Positions 51,812 to 61,029 of a stretch of DNA of 64,000 nucleotides are shown piece by piece. Position numbers and translations under genes: made by a program. Where the stretch lies: assembly GCA_934757855.1 (NCBI GenBank), contig CAKVLR010000001.1, positions 248,001 to 312,000 on the forward strand, in the 5' to 3' direction. The notes beneath the pieces were generated by a model. It saw only the letters and a program-made list of their open reading frames with translations. It did not search any database and was not told the origin of the DNA. Each line of letters begins with the position of its first letter. The stretch's first letter is position 1. The DNA comes from an uncultured Clostridia bacterium. GTDB lineage: Bacteria > Bacillota > Clostridia > Christensenellales > UBA1242.

Positions 51812-52309
51812 TTACTCGTCAATCTTTTGACCGCAATTAGGACAGAATTTGGCACTTGCAGAAATCTTTTGCCCACAATTTGCGCAAAACTTTGCATTCC
51901 CTTGTCCATCTTCCCAGCCTTCACTTGCTGATTTTGCAGTTTTCTTTACAGCATCTTGTGCAATATCAGCTTTCATATTAGCAATATCCGTTAAATCCTC
52001 TTGCTTATCGGTAATTACTTTTTTGTTTATATCTACACCGTATTTTGACAATTCCGCCAAATCATCTTTGTTTTGCTCAACAATGTGCTTACCTATCTTA
52101 ATATTCAACTTTGCCATTAGGGGGATAAGCCCTACCATTGTTAAGGCAAAACCAACAAACAAAACAAAAATACTCACCATTGATAGCGTAGGGTCTCGCA
52201 TAAAAAATAATACGAAACCTATTACTACCAGAATTAAACCTATCACAAGTGAAATTTTAAGTCCAACATTAAACTTTTTCTTTTCATTGTTATTATTTTT
52301 TTCTTCCAT
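51812..52309 (-). CDS. Membrane hairpin protein with C-terminal double zinc ribbon
   Basis: 165 residues. Lys/Asn-rich N-terminus, two membrane helices (~17-36, ~42-64), a charged helical middle and a double zinc ribbon KFCANCGQK...KFCPNCGQK. The ribbon type is the same as in the YdjI-like protein at 37663, hinting at related partners. RBS GGAGGTAG precedes the ATG. Upstream of spoVG on the same strand but separated by the spoVG promoter. Function unknown. Confidence 0.75.
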   Translation of the reverse strand: MEEKNNNNEKKKFNVGLKISLVIGLILVVIGFVLFFMRDPTLSMVSIFVLFVGFALTMVGLIPLMAKLNIKIGKHIVEQNKDDLAELSKYGVDINKKVITDKQEDLTDIANMKADIAQDAVKKTAKSASEGWEDGQGNAKFCANCGQKISASAKFCPNCGQKIDE

Positions 52310-52390
52310 ACTACCTCCTGCTACTATTTTAACAAATACAATATTTCAAAGTCAACAATCTTTGCAATATTTTCTATATATAGTATATAC

Positions 52391-53383
52391 TTACATTTGA
52401 TTTTCAATATTTAATGCATTTTTACCGAAAGTGCTACAAGTTGTATTTTGCGAATTTGCAAGTCTAGTGTACATTTTGTTTAAAACTTCTGGTTTCAAAG
52501 TGCTAGCAAAATTTTCCGCAAACACGCGTACCGCATTGTCGCTATCGCCATCTATAATTGCATCAGCGCAAGCAGGAATATTTGCAAGTTCTACATTGTC
52601 CTCTACCTTGTTAAAATCTTTTGCGTAATGAACACTAAATTCGCATGCATACTGACTAATAGTCATACCACATTTTGAATCTAAAATTGCTTGCTCATGA
52701 GCGCGAAAATTGGTGTTTGGATACTTAACCATAAAGAAGAAATTGTAACTACCATTTTTAGAGTCTAATATCACTCGCTCAAAATTTTCAAATGTTTCGT
52801 TAGGAATTTTTATACTATCAGGGCACTGAGTCAAAAACCAAATAGCATCGTTTGCAGATAAAGTTTTGTTGTCAAATCCATTCTCAAAAACACCAATATT
52901 TTCTTGCCAACAGTTAAGTTGAATACTCTTGTCACAATTTAATTTTGATAAATATGCCAAAAACATACGCGAAGAATCAACATTATTCAATGTAACAATA
53001 TCAGCATTTAGTTTGTATGCTTCGTTAGACTTACTCATTCTTTTCATTTTTTCTTGTAAGTAAATTTTATAGTAAACTAAATCAGATTTATCATTCAAAA
53101 CTTCCAAAGCACGCGCGAAAGTTAGGTTACTTATTCTATAACATTCTAGACACGCTTGCTTATTTCTACTATTCAAAATATTTAGATAGTGTTGATACTC
53201 CATATCTATCTTGCGTTTTTCAGGCAAGTCGCTATTTCTAATTGCTTTTAACATACTTGCATTTGTTAGCGGGCTACCTTGTTTTAAAACCAAATCACGC
53301 ACACTTGAAGCAGTGTCGTTGAAACGAGCAAAACTTACATCTTCGCCTTTTTTAATTTTTTCTCTAAATTCTTCTATTGACAT
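52391..53383 (-). CDS. Helical protein of unknown function with internal repeats
   Basis: 330 residues from the ATG at 53383, with GGAGG ahead; an upstream GTG belongs to that RBS. All-helical, soluble, Asn- and Cys-containing. Repeated pattern around FENFERVILDSKNGSYNFFF and HEQAILDSKCGMTISQYACEF, similar in style to helical DUF4116-like repeats. No signal or membrane segment. Not recognised as a known family. Neighbours: a zinc-ribbon membrane protein and a divergently oriented TetR gene. Possibly a helical-repeat interaction protein (inference). Confidence 0.65.
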   Translation of the reverse strand: MSIEEFREKIKKGEDVSFARFNDTASSVRDLVLKQGSPLTNASMLKAIRNSDLPEKRKIDMEYQHYLNILNSRNKQACLECYRISNLTFARALEVLNDKSDLVYYKIYLQEKMKRMSKSNEAYKLNADIVTLNNVDSSRMFLAYLSKLNCDKSIQLNCWQENIGVFENGFDNKTLSANDAIWFLTQCPDSIKIPNETFENFERVILDSKNGSYNFFFMVKYPNTNFRAHEQAILDSKCGMTISQYACEFSVHYAKDFNKVEDNVELANIPACADAIIDGDSDNAVRVFAENFASTLKPEVLNKMYTRLANSQNTTCSTFGKNALNIENQM

Positions 53384-53593
53384 AATTTCCTCCACTAGTG
53401 ATAAAAATATTAAATTAAAATTTAATCTTATTTAGCCGAATTATAACACCTAAACCCCTAATTGTCAATGAGTTTAAATAAAACAAAAACTACAAATTTT
53501 CAACTTTTGCACTACTTAAACGCTAGACAAGTGTTCAATTTTTCTATATAATTATTATTGAATGAAAAATTTTGCTATTTAAGGAGGTTTTGT

Positions 53594-54220
53594 ATGCCTA
53601 CACAACATTTTGAAAAATTAAAAACTGACCGAAAAAATGCTATCATAAAAGCAGGAACACGCGAGTTTGCGACTAAGGAATATTCAGAAGTTTCTGTTCG
53701 CGATATTGCCGACCAAGCTGACATTTCGCGCGGTAGTTTTTATCTATATTTTACCGACAAAGAGGACTGCTACTTAACCGTTATAAATGCCTATAAAAAT
53801 AGGCTCGAACAAGATTTACTCAACATTTACATAAAAGCAACTGATATAAACGATGTTGTGTTGCAAGTTTTTGATTATTTTACGCATTTGAGTTCGTTTG
53901 AACACGGTTTGTTTGAAAAAATCAGTAACAATCTTTCTACCGAGGTGCAAGATTTAATTTTAGAAGCCTTTGATAAATTCGGCGAAACCATAAATTCACA
54001 TTTAGAGAAAAATCTCAACGAAAAAGGTATTAACATTACACCTGAAATTCGTGAACAATTAAATTTGCGTAGAGAAATTTTGTTCAGCCTACTACTCACT
54101 TCAATAATCGAAATGAGTTTGGGTAAAACTTCGCTCGACTCTGCGCGCAAATCACTTTTGCAAAAAGTAGAGATTGTGATTAACGGAATGAACAAAAGCC
54201 TACCTGACTTTTGCAATTAA
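53594..54220 (+). CDS. TetR-family regulator
   Basis: 208 residues from the ATG at 53594, chosen because AAGGAGG lies just upstream; an in-frame ATG at 53558 has none. N-terminal HTH: RKNAIIKAGTREFATKEYSEVSVRDIADQADISRGSFYLYFTDKEDCY, a textbook TetR recognition helix. The C-terminal ~140 residues form the all-helical ligand domain. Followed 14 bases later by the YhaO-like gene, so it probably regulates or is co-regulated with the nuclease pair. Ligand unknown. No clear palindromic operator is obvious in the 198-base gap upstream. Confidence 0.88.
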   Translation: MPTQHFEKLKTDRKNAIIKAGTREFATKEYSEVSVRDIADQADISRGSFYLYFTDKEDCYLTVINAYKNRLEQDLLNIYIKATDINDVVLQVFDYFTHLSSFEHGLFEKISNNLSTEVQDLILEAFDKFGETINSHLEKNLNEKGINITPEIREQLNLRREILFSLLLTSIIEMSLGKTSLDSARKSLLQKVEIVINGMNKSLPDFCN

Positions 54221-54234
54221 AAAAGGGGTGCAAA

Positions 54235-55317
54235 ATGAAACTAATTCATTGCAGTGATATTCATTTAGGCGCAAGTATGCGCACACATTTATCTCAGGAG
54301 CAAGCAAAAAAACGACAAGAAGAATTGCTTGCTACTTTTTCGCGTATGATTGACTATGCGATTAGCAATCAAGTAGAGGGTATCATCATCGCTGGAGATT
54401 TGCTCGATACAAATGAATGTGACATAAAAACGCGTAATTTTTTGATAAATTCTATCGAAAACGCACCTAATATCAAATTTTACTATTTGTGCGGAAATCA
54501 CGATGAAAATAGCCTACTCACCCGTGACGACAAATTGCCTAAAAACTTATTTGTCTTTGGCAACAACTGGACAAGTTTTAAATTAGGCAATATCAATATC
54601 GTTGGTGCAACATTAGGCACTATTAACAATGAAAATCTTTACCGCGCTCTCTCTTTACCAAAAAATGAGTTTAATATAGTCGTACTGCACGGCGGAGATG
54701 TACGCGGGTATGTATATGACACGCCAGACACAGTAAATCTTGATATTTTAAAGGATAAAAATATAGATTATCTTGCTTTGGGGCATTTGCACACTTACAA
54801 AATAGGCAGACTTGATAGTCGCGCTACATATTGTTATAGTGGTTGTCTTGAAGGTCGTGGTTTTGATGAATGTGGTGAAAAAGGTTTCGTATTGCTAGAT
54901 ATTGACCACGAAAATTTAACTACAACTTTTGTGTCTTTTGCTCGTAGAACATTGTATGAAGTAAATGTTGATATTACCGATACCAACACTACGCGTGAAA
55001 TTTTGGGCAAAATCGAAGAAAAGTTGCAAAAAATTTCTCACGAAAGTTTGGTGCGCGTAGTTTTGACTGGTACTTACGACTTAAAAACGGAAAAGCACAT
55101 TTCCCTACTGCTTGCAAATTTGGAAAACAGATTTTTTTATGTACAAATTAAAGACAAAACTCGCATAAAATTAGATTTACAAAATTTTATCAACGATGTT
55201 TCCATTGCGGGCGAATTTGTTCGTTTGGTGAAAAATAGCGACCTCGATATTGCAGAACAAGAGCGTGTAATTATGCTAGGGTTGCGCGCATTAAATGGTG
55301 AGGAGGTAGAATTATGA
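54235..55317 (+). CDS. SbcD/YhaO-like DNA-repair nuclease
   Basis: 360 residues from the ATG at 54235 (the upstream in-frame start lacks an RBS). Calcineurin-type metallophosphatase motifs in order: SDIHLG (7-12), AGDLLD, CGNHDE, HGGD, LGHLH. The C-terminal ~140 residues are a capping region as in YhaO. Expected to bind two Mn ions and cleave DNA. It overlaps the next gene by four bases (ATGA), indicating a complex. Members of this pair act like SbcCD/Mre11-Rad50 on DNA ends. Preceded by a TetR gene. Confidence 0.88.
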   Translation: MKLIHCSDIHLGASMRTHLSQEQAKKRQEELLATFSRMIDYAISNQVEGIIIAGDLLDTNECDIKTRNFLINSIENAPNIKFYYLCGNHDENSLLTRDDKLPKNLFVFGNNWTSFKLGNINIVGATLGTINNENLYRALSLPKNEFNIVVLHGGDVRGYVYDTPDTVNLDILKDKNIDYLALGHLHTYKIGRLDSRATYCYSGCLEGRGFDECGEKGFVLLDIDHENLTTTFVSFARRTLYEVNVDITDTNTTREILGKIEEKLQKISHESLVRVVLTGTYDLKTEKHISLLLANLENRFFYVQIKDKTRIKLDLQNFINDVSIAGEFVRLVKNSDLDIAEQERVIMLGLRALNGEEVEL

Positions 55318-57608
55318 AATTATTACGCTGTCATATAGAAAACTATGGCAAACTTCATCAATTTGATTATGATTTTACCGATAACCTCAATATTATTTTG
55401 CAGGAAAACGGTTGGGGTAAGTCAACTTTTGCTAGTTTTATTAAATCTATGCTTTTTGGGCTACCTCAAACCACGAAGCGAAATTTAGATGAAAATGAAC
55501 GCGCAAAATACATTCCTTGGCAAGGTGGCAAATTTGGTGGCTGGCTAGAATTTGAACTGGACAACAAGGCGTACCGAATTGAGCGATTTTTTGGAGCAAA
55601 GGCATCAAGCGATAAGTTCGCAATGTATGATTTATCCACAAATCAACAAATCAACGAACCTGACTTTGTTCAAAACAAATTAGGTATCAATGCAAATACT
55701 TTTATGCGTAGCACATTCATTCAACACAATTACATATCCCCCGCTGATGATGAAAGCATCAAGGAAAAATTAGGCAAGTTGGTAGAAAATCAAGACCTCA
55801 ACAGTATTGCTGAAATTGATGAAAAACTGTTAGATTATCAAAAAAGTTTGGAATTTATTCGTGGAAAAGGTGGAAAAATTTACCAAAAGCAAACAGAATT
55901 AGAAGATATTATCACCAAACTTGATGCTTGCAAGTCCGCTAAAATTGAAGAAGAAAAACTTTATTCAAATTTTACAGAAAATGTAGGGTTGATGGAAAAA
56001 TTGCAAGTGGAAATCGACTCACTGCGCAAACAAATTCAGCAAGTCAATGATGAGCGCACTCAACAAGCGGTGCAAAAGCGTTACTTGGATATGCAAAAAG
56101 ATTTAGAGCGCTTACAAAGTGAGCAACAACAAGTAATTGATTTTTTCCACAATGAGCCACCTACTGAGGAAACGCTAAATAGCCTTGGCGAATATCAAAA
56201 TCGTTTGGAAAAATTGCGAAGCAGTTTGGAGGAACTAAACGATAATAGAGAATCTATAAATTTTCAAAAATTGAAGGGATATTTTAGCGCTGGAATACCA
56301 ACTGAGCAAGACCTACAAAACGCAAAAAATTTACAAGAAAAAATACAAAATATAGACAACAAAATTCAGTTTTCAACCAGTGTTTTACCTCAACAAAGTA
56401 CCAAAACTCTCCCACTAAATAAAATATTACCTATCGGTTTTGGCGTGGGTGCAATTTTGTTTATTTTGATAGGACTGATTGCATTTTTGGGTAACCTTCC
56501 ACTACTCTTTACATTTATAGGCATAGGCGTAATTTTTGCGTTTATATCGCTTATTTTTGTTATTAAGCCTAAAAATTTAGACACTAAGCCTACAATTTCT
56601 GCAAATAAACTAAATCTAGAAAACCTAAAAAATGAACGCGAAAACCACACTCAACAACTAAACTCTTTCCTAGAAAAATACAACGAAGATACAAGTGATT
56701 ATGCGCAAGCATTACAAAATATTTCATTCAATTTAAGACAATATAACGAGTACCAATCAAATATTGAAAACAAAAACGAAAGAAAACAAGAATTAGAGCT
56801 AAAAATTAAACAATTTAAGGCAAAACTTTGCGAGTATTACAGCAAGTATTTCGCCAATTACGAACACTTTAATTCTTGCCTAAAAGAGTGTCGCTCGCTA
56901 TATGAGAGGCTAAAATTTATCAACCAGTCGCTTGAACAAAAAAATAAAGATTTAGCCGATTTTGCAAGCACAAATCAAGTAAATATGCAAGAACTAAGCA
57001 ACGTAAACCTTGATATTACCCCGCTTGAACAAAAAATTAAGATGTTAGAGCAACAAAAAGAGATTTACAACCGCAACAATAACTCCATAAATTCGCGGTT
57101 AATTAATTTAAGCAACATCGCAATCAACGAAAGTGGGCTAAATGCTACCAAACAATCTCTTGAAGAAGAAATTGAAAAATACTCTCGCGACTTAAACACA
57201 ATTAAACTTACTCGTGAATTTTTGACGCAAGCAAAAAATAATTTAACCGCGAAGTATCTCACCCCACTATCAAATGCGTTTAAAGAATTTTCACAAAGAA
57301 TAGTCGGTAGCAAATTTGATAAAGTAAGCATTGACACCTCACTCAATGTTATGATTGAGCAAAATGGGGAAAAGAAATCTAGCGATTATTATAGCAGTGG
57401 CGGGCGTGATGTGATTGAATTATGTATGCGATTAGCGCTTGCAAAAACTCTCTTTGAAAACGAAACTCCACCACTTATTATGGACGACCCATTCAACAAT
57501 CTTGATGATGAAAAAACTCAAAAAGGACTAGATATGTTGCAAGAAATTAGCAAAGATTTTCAAGTAATATATCTAGTTTGTCATACTAGTCGCGCAAGGA
57601 AAAATTAA
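55314..57608 (+). CDS. YhaN-like SMC/Rad50-type ATPase with mid-protein membrane pair
   Basis: 764 residues. N-terminal half-ABC with Walker A ENGWGKSTFASF (~33); long coiled coils (~180-290 and ~430-690); a C-terminal half with signature SSGGRDVIELCMRLALA and Walker B PLIMDDPFNNLDD. In the middle (~365-415) are two hydrophobic helices separated by a few residues, as in Bacillus YhaN, predicting insertion of the coiled coil in the membrane. Pairs with the upstream nuclease, with which it overlaps. ATP-driven clamp for DNA ends (family knowledge). A strong terminator follows. Confidence 0.87.
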   Translation: MKLLRCHIENYGKLHQFDYDFTDNLNIILQENGWGKSTFASFIKSMLFGLPQTTKRNLDENERAKYIPWQGGKFGGWLEFELDNKAYRIERFFGAKASSDKFAMYDLSTNQQINEPDFVQNKLGINANTFMRSTFIQHNYISPADDESIKEKLGKLVENQDLNSIAEIDEKLLDYQKSLEFIRGKGGKIYQKQTELEDIITKLDACKSAKIEEEKLYSNFTENVGLMEKLQVEIDSLRKQIQQVNDERTQQAVQKRYLDMQKDLERLQSEQQQVIDFFHNEPPTEETLNSLGEYQNRLEKLRSSLEELNDNRESINFQKLKGYFSAGIPTEQDLQNAKNLQEKIQNIDNKIQFSTSVLPQQSTKTLPLNKILPIGFGVGAILFILIGLIAFLGNLPLLFTFIGIGVIFAFISLIFVIKPKNLDTKPTISANKLNLENLKNERENHTQQLNSFLEKYNEDTSDYAQALQNISFNLRQYNEYQSNIENKNERKQELELKIKQFKAKLCEYYSKYFANYEHFNSCLKECRSLYERLKFINQSLEQKNKDLADFASTNQVNMQELSNVNLDITPLEQKIKMLEQQKEIYNRNNNSINSRLINLSNIAINESGLNATKQSLEEEIEKYSRDLNTIKLTREFLTQAKNNLTAKYLTPLSNAFKEFSQRIVGSKFDKVSIDTSLNVMIEQNGEKKSSDYYSSGGRDVIELCMRLALAKTLFENETPPLIMDDPFNNLDDEKTQKGLDMLQEISKDFQVIYLVCHTSRARKN

Positions 57609-57630
57609 CAAAAATATAGATTTTTAACAA

Positions 57631-57659
57631 AAAAATAGCGTAAAATACGCTATTTTTTA
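57631..57659 (+). terminator. Intrinsic terminator after the YhaN-like gene
   Basis: AAAAAATAGCGTA, AAA loop, TACGCTATTTTTT; nearly perfect, also usable for rsmI on the other strand. Confidence 0.9.
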
Positions 57660-57660
57660 A

Positions 57661-57694
57661 TACTATGCAAAGTACTATGCAGTACTATGCAATG
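57661..57694 (+). repeat. TACTATGCA repeat copy between yhaN and rsmI
   Basis: Three units: TACTATGCAAAG, TACTATGCAG, TACTATGCAATG. The 12/10 spacing matches the left arm of the element at 5166. Convergent intergenic position directly after a terminator. Confidence 0.8.
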
Positions 57695-57713
57695 TTTTTT
57701 ATAGTAAATTTAC

Positions 57714-58529
57714 TTATTTTTTTAGGGAAGAATTATATACTTCACTCTTGCTGAGATTTCTATCTTTCGCCACAAGTTTCAGTGCTTCCATTCTACTTAC
57801 ACCAGTATTTAAGTAATGCTCAATATGTTCTTCCAGTGGTAAATTATTTAATGTGTTGGCAAGCCCCTTCCCTTCTACACAAATCACAAACTCGCCCTTA
57901 GGTTCTGTTATTTCCAACTCCCCCAAAATTCCGCGATAATGCATTTCAAATTTTTTGGTTAAATCATTACTTACGACCACTTTCCTGCTACCCAACACCC
58001 TAGACAAATCGCACAAATCTTTGTTTATGTCGTGGCACGCTGAGTAAAAAATCAAGGTCGTTTCAGCAGTTGCAAGTCTAGTGATATAATTTATTCTATC
58101 TTGCTTTTTCTCTGGTAAAAAGCCTCCGTATGTAAAAGAGTAACTATCAAGCCCTGAATTTGCAAGAGCAGTCACACAAGCACAAGCCCCAGGGATTATC
58201 TCAAATTCGATGGCATTTTCTATTAATTCTTTTACCAAAATTGCTCCTGGGTCGGAAATAATAGGCATACCTGCATCGCTAATAACTGCAATATTTTCTC
58301 CATTCCTAACTAAGTCAATAATATGACTCTTTGTTTTATTTTCATTAAATTTGTGATAAGAAAATGTAGGTTTTTTGATTTCATAGTGATTTAATAAAAT
58401 ACCAGAATGTCTAGTGTCTTCACAAGCAATTTTATCTACACTTTTTAAAATATCTAGCGCGCGAACAGTTATATCACCTAAATTGCCAATAGGTGTTGCT
58501 ACAAAATAAACCTTTCCGTTAGTCATCAT
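57714..58529 (-). CDS. rsmI: 16S rRNA 2'-O-ribose C1402 methyltransferase
   Basis: 271 residues. SAM-binding tetrapyrrole-methylase fold: VATPIGNLGDITVRALDIL, ACEDTRHSGILLNHY, NIAVISDAGMPIISDPG, and EPKGEFVICVEG. Methylates the 2'-O of C1402 in 16S rRNA with RsmH adding the base methyl. Overlaps the upstream ricT gene by 11 bases, last gene in the tmk operon. Confidence 0.95.
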   Translation of the reverse strand: MMTNGKVYFVATPIGNLGDITVRALDILKSVDKIACEDTRHSGILLNHYEIKKPTFSYHKFNENKTKSHIIDLVRNGENIAVISDAGMPIISDPGAILVKELIENAIEFEIIPGACACVTALANSGLDSYSFTYGGFLPEKKQDRINYITRLATAETTLIFYSACHDINKDLCDLSRVLGSRKVVVSNDLTKKFEMHYRGILGELEITEPKGEFVICVEGKGLANTLNNLPLEEHIEHYLNTGVSRMEALKLVAKDRNLSKSEVYNSSLKK

Positions 58530-59337
58530 CTTCTTCCCTTTTCTTTGCAGATGTCAAAATTTTTAGGTCATCTTTTTTAAATTTTTCTACCGTTTTATTT
58601 TCATTTTCAAGCTTAACAGCCACAAGTTCTCTAAGCAAATCTAAATAAACAATTTCGCCTTTACCGTTCGGGGTTTCAACTATGCTACCGATAGTCGGCA
58701 TTTTATCTAAAATATCACGATAATTTGAATACTCATACTGCAAACAGCACATCAATTTTCCACAAACGCCGTTTACCTTGTTTGGAGTTAAAGCAATTCC
58801 TTGTACCTTTGCCATTTTGATTGAAGTTTGTCGAGGACAACCTAAGAATCTCCTACAACACAAAACCTGCCCGCATTGTCCACAACCTCCGCGAATTTTC
58901 GCCTCATCGCGCTCACTAATTTGGCGCATTTCCACGCGCATATGGAAAATCCCAGCAAGGTCACGCACTAACTGTCTGAAATCTACTCTATCCTCCGCTG
59001 TGTACATAACCAAAATTTTTTTACTATCAAAAGAACGCAAAACTGCCACTAATTTTAGTTGTATATTGTTTGCTTTAACTTTTTCAGCAACTTTTTGCCT
59101 GTCATCTTTTTGAAAGCCTAATAATCTATTGTTTTCTACAATATCGTTTTCACTTGCGATACGCAATACTTTGCCTATTGACTCTTGTTTTTCTTTTTCT
59201 ATACTATGAAAAATACCAAATTCCAAAGCAGAATCAGTAACTTCTACTATCACCTTGTCGCCTTTTTTTAATTCAATCTCACTCGCAAAAGGCAAAACTC
59301 GCATATCGTTTAATTGAATATTTGCTATATAGGCCAT
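58519..59337 (-). CDS. ricT: RicT/YaaT PSP1-domain regulator
   Basis: 272 residues. PSP1 domain with two cysteine clusters, GGCGQCGQVLCCRRFLGC (~155-172) and VNGVCGKLMCC (~195), which hold iron-sulfur clusters in the Bacillus RicA-F-T complex. That complex guides RNA maturation with RNase Y. No ricA or ricF in the window. Overlaps holB by 13 bases, as usual in the tmk-holB-yaaT block. Length is close to Bacillus YaaT. Confidence 0.95.
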   Translation of the reverse strand: MAYIANIQLNDMRVLPFASEIELKKGDKVIVEVTDSALEFGIFHSIEKEKQESIGKVLRIASENDIVENNRLLGFQKDDRQKVAEKVKANNIQLKLVAVLRSFDSKKILVMYTAEDRVDFRQLVRDLAGIFHMRVEMRQISERDEAKIRGGCGQCGQVLCCRRFLGCPRQTSIKMAKVQGIALTPNKVNGVCGKLMCCLQYEYSNYRDILDKMPTIGSIVETPNGKGEIVYLDLLRELVAVKLENENKTVEKFKKDDLKILTSAKKREEDDD

Positions 59338-60284
59338 TTGTGCCTTACCTCCAAAATCATAAACAAAAAGTAATCAACAACCGCACTGAAATTGCAATTT
59401 CTACGCCTTTTTTCAATGATACTGTTACACTCTTTTGTTAAATTTACAAGTGCATCAATACTAAAATTTTGCACCACAAATTTTGCCAACTCATCATCAA
59501 GATTTTTGCCGTTTAAAACTTGTGTAGCGCGGGCAATTACTGCCAAAAAAATCTCAATTATATCTTCAAAATTATCATTAAATTTGTACAATCTTGATGA
59601 AAAATCTAACATTTGCCAAGACTTGCGGAATTTGAGGAAAATGTCCTCTACCATTTCTACGGTTTGTTTGAAATTGGGATTTAGCGCATATTTCAATGCC
59701 AAATCACAATTATTATCGCAATATTTAAGCGCTAAATTTGCTGTATCATCACTAACTGAGTTTTTATGCAATTCTTCCCTAATTTCTTCCATTGAAATAC
59801 TAGGTACGCGCACAATCCTACAACGCGATTTTATGGTTGGCAAAATATTGTTGTCCATAGTTGCAAGCAAAATAAAATAAGTGTTGTGAGGTGGCTCCTC
59901 CAAAGTCTTTAATAATTTATTTTGCATACTAGCATCAATAGAATTTGCGTTGCGAATAACAAAAATCTTTTTATCAGCCTCATACGGCGCACTAAACGCC
60001 TGCTCGATTAAGTCACTAATCCCGGCAGAGTTAAGCGTTTTTTCATTTTTTATAGGATAATACAATACATCGACATTGTTGTCGTGTAAAATTTTCTTAC
60101 ATTCTGCGCATTCAAAACAAGGCTTATCTTCGCTCTCACACATTAGCGACATAACCAAATTTTTTGCATAGTTTAAAAGAGCGTAGCTATCTCTGCTAAT
60201 CAGCAACAAACTATGACTCAATTTTTTGTCACAAATATCTTTATTGACAGCACTTTCCTTGAAATTTCGCAAACTAGTTTTCAT
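59325..60284 (-). CDS. holB: DNA polymerase III delta-prime subunit
   Basis: 319 residues. Clamp-loader AAA+ fold: no functional Walker A at the N-terminus (LLISRDSYALLNYAKNL), as usual for delta-prime; zinc site in LMCESEDKPCFECAECKK; IRNANSIDASMQNKLLKTLEEPP and ILPTIKSRCRIVRVP are the classic motifs. The C-terminal third is the collar domain. Loads the beta clamp with DnaX and HolA. 15 bases after tmk. Confidence 0.94.
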   Translation of the reverse strand: MKTSLRNFKESAVNKDICDKKLSHSLLLISRDSYALLNYAKNLVMSLMCESEDKPCFECAECKKILHDNNVDVLYYPIKNEKTLNSAGISDLIEQAFSAPYEADKKIFVIRNANSIDASMQNKLLKTLEEPPHNTYFILLATMDNNILPTIKSRCRIVRVPSISMEEIREELHKNSVSDDTANLALKYCDNNCDLALKYALNPNFKQTVEMVEDIFLKFRKSWQMLDFSSRLYKFNDNFEDIIEIFLAVIARATQVLNGKNLDDELAKFVVQNFSIDALVNLTKECNSIIEKRRRNCNFSAVVDYFLFMILEVRHKWPI

Positions 60285-60299
60285 TTTTTCTCCATTGTA

Positions 60300-60950
60300 T
60301 TATTTTTGGTGGCTATTTGATTTTTGTCGCACTTTTTCCTCGTATTTTTCTATAACGGTTTCATAAACTTGGCTCACTGGCATCGTGCTATCTAACACGA
60401 CAAAACGATTTGGATTCTCTTTTGCCAAACAATCAAAACCGTATTTTACCTTTTTGTGGAATTCGAGCCCCGCAGATTCAATAGCATCGCTTTTTTCCGC
60501 TCCCCCCTTGCGCTCAAACGCAATTTTAGGCTCAATACTCATATAAAAAGTAATATCAGGCACCAAATTTTGTGAAGCGAATAGATTTAGTCTTTCCACC
60601 ATTTCCCTATCCATTCCTCGCCCAAAACTCTGGTAGGCGGTCGTAGAATCGTAAAATCTATCCATTATTACCACTTTTCCCTCTTTTAAGGCTGGAATAA
60701 TTCTTTTTTCCACGATGTCAGCGCGCGCAGACTCAAAGAGCAATAATTCACTAATAGGACTCTTATCTTGAAAACGAACATCTTTTGTCAACGCCCTCAC
60801 AGCCTCTGAAAAGTCAGTCCCGCCTGGCTCGCGAGTAGAAAAGACCGACACGCCTTTTATTGCAAGGTAATTTTTTAGCAACTCCGCTTGTGTAGATTTG
60901 CCCGCACCATCTCCACCTTCGAAGGTAATCAACATTCCGCTATATTTCAT
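60300..60950 (-). CDS. tmk: Thymidylate kinase
   Basis: 216 residues. P-loop FEGGDGAGKSTQ, TREPGGTDFSEAVR (DR/E box), LLLFESARADIVEK, VIMDRFYDSTTAYQSFGRGMD; the lid region is FERKGGAEKSDAIESAG. Phosphorylates dTMP to dTDP. First gene of the tmk-holB-ricT-rsmI operon, with GAGGTG as RBS. Normal length. Confidence 0.96.
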   Translation of the reverse strand: MKYSGMLITFEGGDGAGKSTQAELLKNYLAIKGVSVFSTREPGGTDFSEAVRALTKDVRFQDKSPISELLLFESARADIVEKRIIPALKEGKVVIMDRFYDSTTAYQSFGRGMDREMVERLNLFASQNLVPDITFYMSIEPKIAFERKGGAEKSDAIESAGLEFHKKVKYGFDCLAKENPNRFVVLDSTMPVSQVYETVIEKYEEKVRQKSNSHQK

Positions 60951-60999
60951 ATCATTTCACCTCTAATTTATTTTAACACATTCATTTATTTTTGTAAAG

Positions 61000-61021
61000 A
61001 AAAAGGGGCTTTGTCGCCCGC
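61000..61021 (-). terminator. Terminator after the PrsA-like gene
   Basis: Minus strand GGGC, six-base loop, GCCC, then CTTTTTC; short but GC-rich, with a T-run. It lies right after the stop at 61030, ahead of tmk. Confidence 0.75.
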
Positions 61022-61029
61022 TTAATCTT

